Shown in pieces: positions 8,925 to 16,863 of a DNA stretch of 64,000 nt. Positions within the stretch are counted from its first letter, which is position 1. The number at the start of each line of letters is the position of its first letter. Made by a program: the position numbers and the translations under genes. The notes under the pieces were generated by a model. That model made no database searches and was not told where the DNA came from. It saw only the letters and a program-made list of their open reading frames with translations. The DNA is taken from NCBI GenBank assembly GCA_031425195.1, contig JANPIX010000011.1, positions 1 through 64,000 on the forward strand, given 5' to 3'. This DNA is from JANPIX01 sp031425195 (lineage in GTDB: Bacteria > Pseudomonadota > Alphaproteobacteria > Rhodobacterales > Rhodobacteraceae).

Positions 8925-10148
8925 TTGGTAGTTATCGCAAAAACCCGGGTGGGTTCGGGCATTCAATACAATCTTGGCGCAAAAGATCTGTCGGTTGGCG
9001 TTGGGGTGGTGGTCACCTCGTTCGATGAAAATGCCATTTCGGGCACCGGTCTTGGGCAGCGGGTGACCGTGTCTGGCACGGTCAAAGGCGACAATGACGG
9101 CATTCACCTCACCGGAAACGATGCTGTCGTGATCGTCAACGCCAGCGGCGTGGTCCGGGGCAGCGGCGATGATTGCATCAACCTTGAAGGCACCAACGGA
9201 ACAGTCATCAACCGCGGCACCCTGTCAGGCGTGTACGGAATTTATACCGATGCGACGGGCGGAACGTTCAAGGCTACAAACTACGGAACAATTCTGGCGG
9301 AAAGCAACGGCATCTCCATTGGCGGCGATCAAAAGTCGCTCACCAAGAATTTCGGCACGATCATCGCGGAAACGTCCGGGTCGTTTGATGGCAACAGTCA
9401 GCGCGACGCAGTGTTCAATCGTGGCACGATGGTGGGCGATATCGTTCTGCGCGAAGGCGACGATGTCTACAACGGCCTGAATGGGCGCGTTGTCGGCACG
9501 ATTTATGGGGGTGATGACAACGATCTGTTCCGCGCAGGATCGCGCGCCGAAACAATCGACGGCGGGAACGATGGCGACATACTCGACTTCCGCGCGGGTT
9601 CGGGCCTTCGCGTCGATCTGAACAACGCAATCGAAAACACGGGCAATGCCAAGAACGACTATTACCTGTTCATTGAAACGATCTACGGCTCGCAGTCCGG
9701 CGCAGATGCGCTTCGCGGCGACAACGTTTCTAACAACCTTTACGGCAATGGCGGCGCGGATAAATTGATCGGTAACAGCGGCAACGATCTTTTGTCCGGC
9801 GGCACCGGGCGCGATACTTTGACGGGCGGTTTTGACGACGACAGTTTTACCTTCCAAAGCAAGGCAAGCTGCGGCGACATCATAACCGACTTTGGCAACG
9901 GCGTTGACGACATCTCCATCAACCGCGACGCCTTCGGCGCAGGGTTGGTCGATGGTTTCCTCGTGGCAGGGCGGTTCAAGTCCGGTGCCAACAACATGGC
10001 TGGCGACGCGAACGACCGCTTCATCTTCAACACGGCCACAGACAAACTCTATTTCGACGCCGATGGCACAGGCAGCGGGGCAGCGATTCTTGTGGCGACT
10101 TTTGCCAACGGTGCCACGCTGACCGCAGGCGATATCTTCATATTCTGA
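8925..10148 (+). CDS. Secreted beta-helix/RTX calcium-binding protein, paralog 2
   Basis: Same 407-residue architecture as the first paralog: beta-helix repeats (VINRGTLSGVYGIYT, VFNRGTMVGDIVL), RTX nonapeptides around residues 272-303 (GNGGADKLIGNSGNDLLSGG), and a C-terminal serralysin-type domain ending DIFIF. Translation most likely starts at TTG 8925, preceded by GGAAAG eight bases away and aligning with the ATG of paralog 1. The upstream AT-rich region and leader hairpin suggest a separate transcript. The 3' coding end is almost identical to that of paralog 3, whereas the rest has diverged. Secretion outside the cell is inferred; no type I transporter genes are in the window. Confidence 0.85.
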   Translation: MVVIAKTRVGSGIQYNLGAKDLSVGVGVVVTSFDENAISGTGLGQRVTVSGTVKGDNDGIHLTGNDAVVIVNASGVVRGSGDDCINLEGTNGTVINRGTLSGVYGIYTDATGGTFKATNYGTILAESNGISIGGDQKSLTKNFGTIIAETSGSFDGNSQRDAVFNRGTMVGDIVLREGDDVYNGLNGRVVGTIYGGDDNDLFRAGSRAETIDGGNDGDILDFRAGSGLRVDLNNAIENTGNAKNDYYLFIETIYGSQSGADALRGDNVSNNLYGNGGADKLIGNSGNDLLSGGTGRDTLTGGFDDDSFTFQSKASCGDIITDFGNGVDDISINRDAFGAGLVDGFLVAGRFKSGANNMAGDANDRFIFNTATDKLYFDADGTGSGAAILVATFANGATLTAGDIFIF

Positions 10149-10168
10149 TCCGACATCGCACATGGCAT

Positions 10169-10190
10169 GGGGGGCTGTGACCTGCCCCCC
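10169..10190 (+). terminator. GC-rich hairpin after RTX paralog 2
   Basis: GGGGGGC (10169-10175) pairs with GCCCCCC (10184-10190) around an eight-base loop, 20 bases after the stop of paralog 2. It occupies the same relative position as the terminator after paralog 1 but lacks a T run. Confidence 0.5.
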
Positions 10191-10261
10191 GATCCCGCCC
10201 CCGCGCCACAGGGTAATGTTGGTTTGCTTTGATAGCCAATCCCTTTCGCACCCCTTATTTT

Positions 10262-10304
10262 TATCACGGCCAACCCGATTGGCCACTTTTGGAAAGCACA
10301 GAAA
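10262..10304 (+). promoter_or_regulatory. Leader hairpin and Shine-Dalgarno shared by RTX paralogs 2 and 3
   Basis: Upstream of paralog 3, GGCCAA-cccga-TTGGCC forms a perfect stem-loop, followed by GGAAAG and the TTG start at 10305. The corresponding stretch before paralog 2 (about 8882-8924) has the related CGAC/GTCG dyad and an almost identical GGAAAGnnCAGAAATTG end. This looks like a conserved untranslated leader, possibly controlling translation. Confidence 0.45.
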
Positions 10305-11531
10305 TTGACAGTCAATGCACAGACCCGGTCAGACACCGGCGTTCAGTATGATCTTGGAACTTCAAAGAACTTGTTGGTCGGAAGCGGCGTTGTCGTTCGG
10401 TCGCTCGACACTCTGGCCGTATCTGGAACGGGAAACGGCCAGCGCGTGACAGTATCAGGCACAGTGGAGGGTTATGGTGATGGTATCGGCCTGACCGGCG
10501 ACAATGCTGTTGTCCTCATCAACAAGGGCGGTGCCGTCCGCAGCCTTACCGACGATTGCATCAATTTCGAAGGCAAGAACGTCACGCTGATCAACCGTGG
10601 CCTGCTAAGCGGCAACTATGGCGTCTACCTTCAGGGCGAGGGTGGCACCGAAAAGATTTCCAATTACGGGGCTATCCTGGTGGATCGCACCGCAGTCCTC
10701 GTCGGCGCAATCTCCAATTCAGTTCTCAGAAATTTCGGAACCATCCTCTCGGAACAAGCGGACTCGTTCGAGGGAAATGGGGCGCGCGACATCCTGTTCA
10801 ACCGCGGAACAATGATCGGCGATGTCACGTTTTCTGCCGGCAACGATGTCTACAACGGCCTGAACGGAAGAATATTCGGAACGATTTATGGCGGCAATGG
10901 CGCGGACGTGTTCCGGCCGGGCCTGCGCGGCGAACAAATTGACGGCGGGGCCGATTTCGATACGCTCGATTTCCGGGGCGGCGCTGGTGTGCGCGTCGAT
11001 CTGGGCAACACGGTCGGCAACACAGGCAGCGCAAAGAACGACACCTATACCGCGATCGAGCGGGTGTTCGGATCCACCTCCGGCGCAGATCAACTTCGCA
11101 GCGACGGCGCTGCGACCGAACTGTTCGGTTTTGGCGGTGCCGACAAACTGATGGGCAACAACGGCGACGACATCCTGTCCGGAGGAACCGGCCGCGATAC
11201 GATGACGGGCGGCAACGACAGTGACAGTTTCACCTTCGAAACCAAGGACAGTGCCGGTGATGTTATCACCGACTTCGGCATCGGCAATGATACCGTCACG
11301 ATCAGGGGTGATGCCTTTGGCGCAGGGCTTTCTGATGGCTTCCTTGCTGCAGGGCGGTTCAAGTCCGGTGCCAACAACCTGGCTGGCGACGCGAACGACC
11401 GCTTCATCTTCAACACCGCCACAGACAAACTCTATTTCGACGCCGATGGCACAGGCAGCGGGGCCGCGATCCTTGTGGCGGCTTTCACTGGCGACGTAGC
11501 GGTGACGGCGGGCGATATTTACATCTACTGA
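10305..11531 (+). CDS. Secreted beta-helix/RTX calcium-binding protein, paralog 3
   Basis: The 408-residue third paralog, with beta-helix repeats (LINRGLLSGNYGVYL, LFNRGTMIGDVTF), RTX nonapeptides (GFGGADKLMGNNGDDILSGG) and a C-terminal serralysin-type secretion domain ending DIYIY. It probably starts at TTG 10305, with GGAAAG upstream as in paralog 2. About 130 bases near its 3' end (11349-11479) differ from paralog 2 at only about four positions that I could count, all but one silent. That points to recent duplication or gene conversion of the export domain. The next paralog follows after only 50 bases. Confidence 0.85.
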   Translation: MTVNAQTRSDTGVQYDLGTSKNLLVGSGVVVRSLDTLAVSGTGNGQRVTVSGTVEGYGDGIGLTGDNAVVLINKGGAVRSLTDDCINFEGKNVTLINRGLLSGNYGVYLQGEGGTEKISNYGAILVDRTAVLVGAISNSVLRNFGTILSEQADSFEGNGARDILFNRGTMIGDVTFSAGNDVYNGLNGRIFGTIYGGNGADVFRPGLRGEQIDGGADFDTLDFRGGAGVRVDLGNTVGNTGSAKNDTYTAIERVFGSTSGADQLRSDGAATELFGFGGADKLMGNNGDDILSGGTGRDTMTGGNDSDSFTFETKDSAGDVITDFGIGNDTVTIRGDAFGAGLSDGFLAAGRFKSGANNLAGDANDRFIFNTATDKLYFDADGTGSGAAILVAAFTGDVAVTAGDIYIY

Positions 11532-11581
11532 CCAAATCGGCCAGGACTCAAGGCATTTTGAATTATTAGGGGACGGCAAAA

Positions 11582-12706
11582 ATGGCTGTTAAGACAGTAA
11601 TCAAGTCACTGATAGGGACGGGCATCCAGCTGCAGGTCGGCGGACAGACCGATGTTGTTGTCGCAAAAGATGTCCTGGTCTATTCGCCGGATGCCTATGC
11701 GATTTATCTGACCGGCAGCAATCAGACACTGACGATCCGCGGCACCGTGCAGGGTGATGACGATGACGCCATCAAATTTGGAGACGGGGTTACCGACAAA
11801 AACCACAAGGTGATCGTTGAAGCATCCGGCATGGTCATCGGCGATTACGACGATGCCCTGTCGTTTGAAAGCATGAATCCAACTGTCCTGAACAAGGGAA
11901 CCATTATCGGAAATTATGCCATCTATTCGGCAAGCGATGAGACGACCTTGGCAACAGTCGTGAACAGCGGAAAGATCATTGGCGTTGGATACACGGCCAT
12001 TTCCATCAGCGGTCAACTGACGGGTGTTGCCAAGATAAACAACAGCGGCAAGATTTTTGCGAGTGATTACGGGGTGAGTGTTGACGATATCCGGCTCAGC
12101 CTCGTGAACACAGGGCTGATCATGGCAGACGGCAATGCTGCGATCAGTTCCGATAACGGCAACGATACGGTCCTGAACAAGGGGCGTATCATTGGTGATG
12201 TCGATCTTGGGTTGGGCCGCGATCTTTTTGATAACCGCTCAGGTGTGACGATCGGCTACGTTCATGGCGGGGACGGCAATGACCGCCTGCTGGGCGGCAG
12301 GCGCGCCGACGCGTTGTTTGGCGATGAAGGCAATGACAGGCTGCTTGGCGGGTCAGGCAAGGACACGCTGACAGGCAGCGGCGGAGATGACGCTTTCATC
12401 TTCAACGCACTGTCCGACAGGGGTGATACCATTGCCGACTTTGGCGGTGGTGTGGGGGATAACGACCGGATCCTGATTTCGCGCGACGGTTTTGGCGCAG
12501 GTCTTTCCATCGGCACGCTGTCCGCAGCCAAATTCCAGGCCCGCGTTGACAACGTGGCGCAAGACGGCAACGACCGGTTCATCTACCGCACCACCGATGA
12601 CACCTTGTGGTTCGACAAGGATGGCACCGGCGGGGCCAACGCCGTTCTGATCGCCACGGCCTATTCCACCGGGTCGTTCAGTGCGGCCGATATCGTCATT
12701 TTTTAA
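11582..12706 (+). CDS. Secreted beta-helix/RTX calcium-binding protein, paralog 4
   Basis: A 374-residue paralog of a second subtype shared with paralog 5: it begins MAVKTVIKSLIGTGIQLQVG and lacks about 35 residues relative to paralogs 1-3. N-x-G-x-I repeats (VLNKGTIIGNYAIYS, VVNSGKIIGVG, VNTGLIMADG) again predict a beta-helix. Residues about 227-272 carry RTX repeats (GGDGNDRLLGGRRADALFGD), and the C-terminal domain ends DIVIF. AGGGGA eight bases upstream supports the ATG at 11582. Only 50 bases separate it from paralog 3, so the two may share a transcript. Confidence 0.85.
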   Translation: MAVKTVIKSLIGTGIQLQVGGQTDVVVAKDVLVYSPDAYAIYLTGSNQTLTIRGTVQGDDDDAIKFGDGVTDKNHKVIVEASGMVIGDYDDALSFESMNPTVLNKGTIIGNYAIYSASDETTLATVVNSGKIIGVGYTAISISGQLTGVAKINNSGKIFASDYGVSVDDIRLSLVNTGLIMADGNAAISSDNGNDTVLNKGRIIGDVDLGLGRDLFDNRSGVTIGYVHGGDGNDRLLGGRRADALFGDEGNDRLLGGSGKDTLTGSGGDDAFIFNALSDRGDTIADFGGGVGDNDRILISRDGFGAGLSIGTLSAAKFQARVDNVAQDGNDRFIYRTTDDTLWFDKDGTGGANAVLIATAYSTGSFSAADIVIF

Positions 12707-12732
12707 GGCCCGTTCAGATGCGGCATGTCACC

Positions 12733-12755
12733 GAACTGGCCGGGCAGGCCGGTTC
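12733..12755 (+). other. Intercistronic stem-loop between RTX paralogs 4 and 5
   Basis: GAACTGGCC and GGCCGGTTC pair over nine positions (one G-U) around a five-base loop. There is no T run, so RNA stabilisation, processing or weak termination are all possible. Confidence 0.4.
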
Positions 12756-12784
12756 ACATCATTCGGAATTGAAGGGGTTATTTC

Positions 12785-13912
12785 ATGGCTATCAAGAAAG
12801 TTATCACATCGCTGATCGGATCGGGAATTCAGGTCACTGTCGGGGGTGAGCGGGATGTCGTCATCGGGCCAGACGCGCTTGTTCACTCATCCGGAAATTA
12901 TGCAATCTATCTGACCGGCAGCAATCAGAAACTCACGATCAGCGGCACGGTCAGTGTGACAGGTGATGATGCCATAAAATTCGGTGACAGTTCCACGGAC
13001 AAGAACCATGTTGTCGTCATTGAAAAGTCTGGCATGGTTATCGGCGACTTTGACGATGGCCTGTCTTTCGCAAGCCGGGACCCACGTATCGTTAATCATG
13101 GTACTGTCATTGCGGATTACGCGATCTATTGTTCGAACGAATTCAACGAACACACCCAGATCACGAACACCGGATTGATCATCGGACTAGACTCCACCGC
13201 AATCTATGTCAGCGGTACATCGGACGGCATTGCCGAAATCAGGAATAGCGGAAAGATCTATGCCTATGGAAACGATGCGATAGATGGGTCGAATTCCCGC
13301 CTGAACGTGTTGAACAGCGGTCTTATTGAAGCGAACGGCTATGCTGCCGTCGACGGCGACAATGCGTCTGATGCGGTTAAGAACACCGGACGCATCATTG
13401 GCTTGGTCGAATTGAACGGCGGCGAGGACATCTACGATGGTCGCGGCGGCATTCAGATCGGCAGCGTCTATGGCGGTTCGGGCAATGACAGCATCATTGG
13501 CGGCAAGCGGGCCGAAAACCTTCTTGGCGACGGCGGCAATGATTTCATCGGCGGCGGATTTGGCAAAGACACGCTGACGGGCGGAGCGGGTGACGACGGA
13601 TTCCTGTTTATCGCACCGGGCCAAGGCAGCGATTTCATCGCCGATTTCGGGCATTCTGTCGGGAACGACGATCATATCATCCTGATGCGGGATGGCTTTG
13701 ATCCGGCTCTGCAACTCGGCGGACTGGCCGCGTCGCGATTTCAGCAGCGTTCCGATCACCTCGCGCAACGCGCCAGCGACCGGTTCATCTTCGACACATC
13801 AAGCCACACCCTGTGGTTTGACAAGGACGGTATCGGCAACGCCCATGCCGTCCTGCTTGCCACCGTGCTCCCGTCCGAAACCCTGTCTGTGGGCGACATC
13901 TTCCTGATCTGA
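12785..13912 (+). CDS. Secreted beta-helix/RTX calcium-binding protein, paralog 5
   Basis: The 375-residue last member of the array, closest to paralog 4 (MAIKKVITSLIGSGIQVTVG, the shared YAIYLTGSNQ segment and DDAIKFGD). Beta-helix repeats (IVNHGTVIADYAIYC, VLNSGLIEANG), RTX repeats around residues 228-272 (GGSGNDSIIGGKRAENLLGD) and the C-terminal domain ending DIFLI predict calcium-dependent folding after type I export. AAGGGG seven bases upstream supports the ATG. It converges with sdaA. Confidence 0.85.
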   Translation: MAIKKVITSLIGSGIQVTVGGERDVVIGPDALVHSSGNYAIYLTGSNQKLTISGTVSVTGDDAIKFGDSSTDKNHVVVIEKSGMVIGDFDDGLSFASRDPRIVNHGTVIADYAIYCSNEFNEHTQITNTGLIIGLDSTAIYVSGTSDGIAEIRNSGKIYAYGNDAIDGSNSRLNVLNSGLIEANGYAAVDGDNASDAVKNTGRIIGLVELNGGEDIYDGRGGIQIGSVYGGSGNDSIIGGKRAENLLGDGGNDFIGGGFGKDTLTGGAGDDGFLFIAPGQGSDFIADFGHSVGNDDHIILMRDGFDPALQLGGLAASRFQQRSDHLAQRASDRFIFDTSSHTLWFDKDGIGNAHAVLLATVLPSETLSVGDIFLI

Positions 13913-13927
13913 CCGCGCCAACACAAC

Positions 13928-13956
13928 CGTGCCGGGCTGTTCAGCAGTTCGGCACG
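13928..13956. terminator. Bidirectional hairpin between RTX paralog 5 and sdaA
   Basis: CGTGCCG (13928-13934) and CGGCACG (13950-13956) are perfect inverted repeats flanking the sdaA stop at 13941. A short TTT follows on the plus side. The position between convergent genes favours a shared terminator. Confidence 0.55.
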
Positions 13957-15320
13957 TTTACAGCCAATCCGCCAAGGCTCGTTTCCTTGTATTTTTCGTG
14001 CATGTCCTGCCCGGTCTGGCGCATCGTCTCGATGCAGGCATCCAGACTGACAAGGTGAATCCCGTCCCCCCGCAAGGCCAGGCTCGCCGCCGAAACGGCC
14101 TTGATCGCACCCAACCCGTTGCGCTCGATGCAGGGCACCTGCACCAACCCCGCCACCGGGTCACAGGTCATGCCAAGGTGGTGTTCCAGCGCGATTTCCG
14201 CTGCGTTTTCCACCTGTTCCGGCGTTCCCCCCAGAACAGCGGCCAACCCGGCGGCCCCCATCGCCGCGGCACTTCCCACCTCGGCCTGACAGCCGCATTC
14301 GGCACCGCTGATACTGGCGTTGTGCTTGCACAGTCCGCCAATCGCCGCCGCTGTCAAAAGGAAATCGCCCAGCCGCGCGCGCGACGCACCGGGCACATGG
14401 TCCAGCCAATACCGGATCACCGCCGGCACAACCCCCGCCGCCCCGTTCGTCGGCGCGGTGACGACCTGCCCCCCCGCCGCGTTTTCCTCGTTCACCGCCA
14501 TCGCATACAGCGACATCCAGTCGTTGATCGTATGCGGTGCCGTCATGTTCAGCCCGCGCTCGGCCAGCAGGGCGTCGTGAATGCCCTTGGCCCTGCGCCG
14601 CACCTTCAGACCCCCCGGCAGAATGCCCACGCCGCCCATCCCGCGCGTGATGCAATCGTTCATCACCGCCCAGATCCGGTCCATCCCGGCCTCCAACTCG
14701 GCGGCGCTGCGCACCGTCAACTCGTTCGCCCGCTTCATCGCGGCAATCGACAGGCCCGACGCTTTCGCCATCTCCAGCATCGCCGCCGCCGTATCGAACG
14801 GATAGGGCACATCCGCGCGCGGTTTGCGCTTTTGCTCCGCCGCCTGCGCCAGTTCCTCCGCCGTCAGAACAAAGCCGCCCCCGATGGAGTAATAGGTTTC
14901 CTGCAGGATCACGTCTCCCTGCGCATCCGTCGCCCGCAGGATCATGCCATTGGCGTGGCCGGGCAGGGCGGGGCCGAAATCGAAATGCAGGTCACTGCGC
15001 GGATCGAACTGCAAGGGCGGCAGGCCAGGGGCATGAACCACCTTTTCATCGCGGATCCGCGCCAGCGCGGCGTCGGCCTTTTCTGCGTCATAGGTGTCGG
15101 GCAAGAACCCGGCCAGCCCCAGAACAGTGGCCCGGTCCGTTGCATGGCCAACCCCGGTAAACGCAAGCGACCCGTGCAGTGATGCCTTCAACCCTTTGGG
15201 GTGAAACGGGCTTGCGCGCAGCGTGTCCAGAAACCGCCCGGCAGCGACCATCGGCCCCATCGTATGGCTTGACGACGGGCCGATCCCCACCTTGAACATG
15301 TCGAACACAGACAGGAACAT
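13941..15320 (-). CDS. sdaA: L-serine ammonia-lyase (iron-sulfur type)
   Basis: Deaminates L-serine to pyruvate and ammonia. The start at 15320 gives 459 residues, normal for the single-chain form, beginning MFLSVFDMFKVGIGPSSSHTMGPM. Conserved cysteines of the 4Fe-4S cluster lie in the C-terminal half (KHNASISGAECGCQAEVGSA, GMTCDPVAGLVQVPCIERN). The C-terminus YKETSLGGLAVNVPNC matches the family. An upstream open frame to 15632 overlaps the GST gene and is rejected. Only one base separates its start from the GST stop, so the two are probably translated from one message. Confidence 0.95.
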   Translation of the reverse strand: MFLSVFDMFKVGIGPSSSHTMGPMVAAGRFLDTLRASPFHPKGLKASLHGSLAFTGVGHATDRATVLGLAGFLPDTYDAEKADAALARIRDEKVVHAPGLPPLQFDPRSDLHFDFGPALPGHANGMILRATDAQGDVILQETYYSIGGGFVLTAEELAQAAEQKRKPRADVPYPFDTAAAMLEMAKASGLSIAAMKRANELTVRSAAELEAGMDRIWAVMNDCITRGMGGVGILPGGLKVRRRAKGIHDALLAERGLNMTAPHTINDWMSLYAMAVNEENAAGGQVVTAPTNGAAGVVPAVIRYWLDHVPGASRARLGDFLLTAAAIGGLCKHNASISGAECGCQAEVGSAAAMGAAGLAAVLGGTPEQVENAAEIALEHHLGMTCDPVAGLVQVPCIERNGLGAIKAVSAASLALRGDGIHLVSLDACIETMRQTGQDMHEKYKETSLGGLAVNVPNC

Positions 15321-15321
15321 C

Positions 15322-15990
15322 TCAGCCCACCCTGTCCGGGTCGGTATAGACGGCAGGGCCAAGCGCCTCGGCACGGGCCGCCGCCTGCACCGCTGGGCGC
15401 TGTTCCAAGGCCCCGGCCATCGCGCGCAGCGCCGGATAATCGGCAAGTGGAAACCGTGTCGGTGTCCCCGGCCCGCCAAACTGCATCCAGCGCAGCAGTT
15501 GCCCGATGTAATGAGCAAGCACCGTCGGCTGCGCCGTATCGGCCCAACCCGGTGCCTGCGCCACGGCCTGCTCCAGTATCTGCAGATAACCTGCCAGCCT
15601 GTCGCGCGCATGCGCCGTGACCTGCGGCACACAATCCTCGCCCGCCACGCGCTGCGGATAGAACAACTGCAACAACGTGGTATGCACGGAATTGTTGACG
15701 AAGATCAGCCACTTCAGAAAATCACCCCGGTCGGGCGCGTCGGGTGCGGGTGCCATCGCGTGATGCCGGTCTGCCAGCCACAACAGGATCGCCGCTGTCT
15801 CGAACATCGGGCCGTCGGGCGTTTCCAACGCCGGCACAAGGCCAAGCGGTTGCATCGCGCGGTAACCCGCAGCGTCGTGGTCACCCCTGTCCCGGTCAAG
15901 CAGCACTGTGTCAAAGGGCTGCCCCAGTTCGGTCAGCACGATCCGCACCACCAGCGATGCCGCGTCCGGTGTATAGTGAAGTCTGTACAT
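15322..15990 (-). CDS. Glutathione S-transferase family protein
   Basis: A 222-residue protein starting MYRLHYTPDAASLVVRIVLTE with a thioredoxin-fold N-terminal domain; the PALETPDGPMFETAAILLWLADR segment corresponds to the glutathione-binding loop and helix. The C-terminal part is helical and ends with the usual P-x-L-xx-W-like core modified to YPALRAMAGALEQRPAV. Cytoplasmic. The reaction is unassigned because these families vary widely (conjugation, isomerisation, dehalogenation). The start at 15990 is preferred to 16011 because it begins directly with the beta strand. It is upstream of, and nearly touching, sdaA. Confidence 0.85.
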   Translation of the reverse strand: MYRLHYTPDAASLVVRIVLTELGQPFDTVLLDRDRGDHDAAGYRAMQPLGLVPALETPDGPMFETAAILLWLADRHHAMAPAPDAPDRGDFLKWLIFVNNSVHTTLLQLFYPQRVAGEDCVPQVTAHARDRLAGYLQILEQAVAQAPGWADTAQPTVLAHYIGQLLRWMQFGGPGTPTRFPLADYPALRAMAGALEQRPAVQAAARAEALGPAVYTDPDRVG

Positions 15991-16099
15991 TCTGCCCCCG
16001 TTATCCAGCACAGCCCACTATCGCGCAAAGGTTCCCCGCCCGAACAGCGCAAAACCGACTGACCGCACGTCAAAGCGTCACCTTTTGCCCATTTAGGTG

Positions 16100-16115
16100 T
16101 TTACCGCCGGTTAAC
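16100..16115 (+). promoter_or_regulatory. Possible CtrA-type site upstream of the EF-hand gene
   Basis: TTTA-N7-TTAAC occurs about 50 bases before the EF-hand start and differs by one base from the CtrA consensus TTAA-N7-TTAAC known in alphaproteobacteria. This is a pattern match only. Confidence 0.2.
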
Positions 16116-16165
16116 CAAGCACGGTTATCCCGGATCAGGTCAACCGGACAGGGAAAGGAATTGCG

Positions 16166-16762
16166 ATGGACAGGATGTTTGCACGGGTAACGGCAGCGGC
16201 CTTAGCTGCATTTGCGCTCGGCGCCCCCGCCATGGCGCAGGACACGGCGAAACCGGCTGCGATGCCATCCACCATGCCCATCGGGCTGTCGGAAAAGATG
16301 TTCAAACGGATGCAATCTTCGCCCGACGCCTTTGTCGAGGATGCGGCGGCCCTGATCTACGGTTATGGCACCGACGCGGGCATCGCTGCGGCAGGGATTG
16401 ACCTTGCGATTGCGGCCGACCGGGCCGCGGCGCGCGGCCGCACGATGGGCCGCATGATGCAGGCCGATCTTGACGGCGACGGCACCGCCACGGCGGACGA
16501 AATCGGCGTTCTTGTTCAGGCAACGTCAGCCAAGGGCCGGGGCCGCGTCGCCCTGTCGTTCCAGACGGCAGATGCCGACAACGATGGCACAGTTTCACTC
16601 GTCGAAATGCAGGCGCAGGCCACGATAGCAGGCGAAACCGCCGTGTCGCCGGGCAAGGTTGCAGCCCTGCGCGGCATGATGGCGCTTGATACCGATGGCG
16701 ACGGGCTGCTGACCATGGCCGAGGTGCGCGAGGTTGTGAAACGCGCGCAGGACGCTGCCTGA
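16166..16762 (+). CDS. Exported EF-hand calcium-binding protein
   Basis: A 198-residue protein with a clear Sec signal peptide (residues 1-25, ending GAPAMAQ) and therefore probably periplasmic. Three EF-hand loops are visible: DLDGDGTATADE (about residue 105), DADNDGTVSLVE (about 138) and DTDGDGLLTMAE (about 176), each with the expected acidic ligands. An N-terminal segment of about 60 residues precedes them. The ATG at 16166 follows GGGAAAGGAA. No partner is evident nearby; a role in calcium buffering or signalling is only inference. Confidence 0.85.
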   Translation: MDRMFARVTAAALAAFALGAPAMAQDTAKPAAMPSTMPIGLSEKMFKRMQSSPDAFVEDAAALIYGYGTDAGIAAAGIDLAIAADRAAARGRTMGRMMQADLDGDGTATADEIGVLVQATSAKGRGRVALSFQTADADNDGTVSLVEMQAQATIAGETAVSPGKVAALRGMMALDTDGDGLLTMAEVREVVKRAQDAA

Positions 16763-16863
16763 CGGGCTCCCAACCTGCCGGCCGCCCTGCTGCAAAGGTA
16801 AATTGCCCCTCGCGCCTGCCCCTCCCAGGTTCTATAAGCAGGCAAACTGCGCATGGGGGATGC

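Noticed and set aside
8305..13605. Repetitive RTX sequence considered as a possible CRISPR or tandem DNA repeat array
   Set aside because: The repetition is at protein level (glycine-rich nonapeptides) within open genes, with no constant-length DNA repeats and spacers.
13929..15182. Long plus-strand frame opposite sdaA
   Set aside because: Antisense to a well-conserved gene; Arg/His/Pro-rich translation with no family match.
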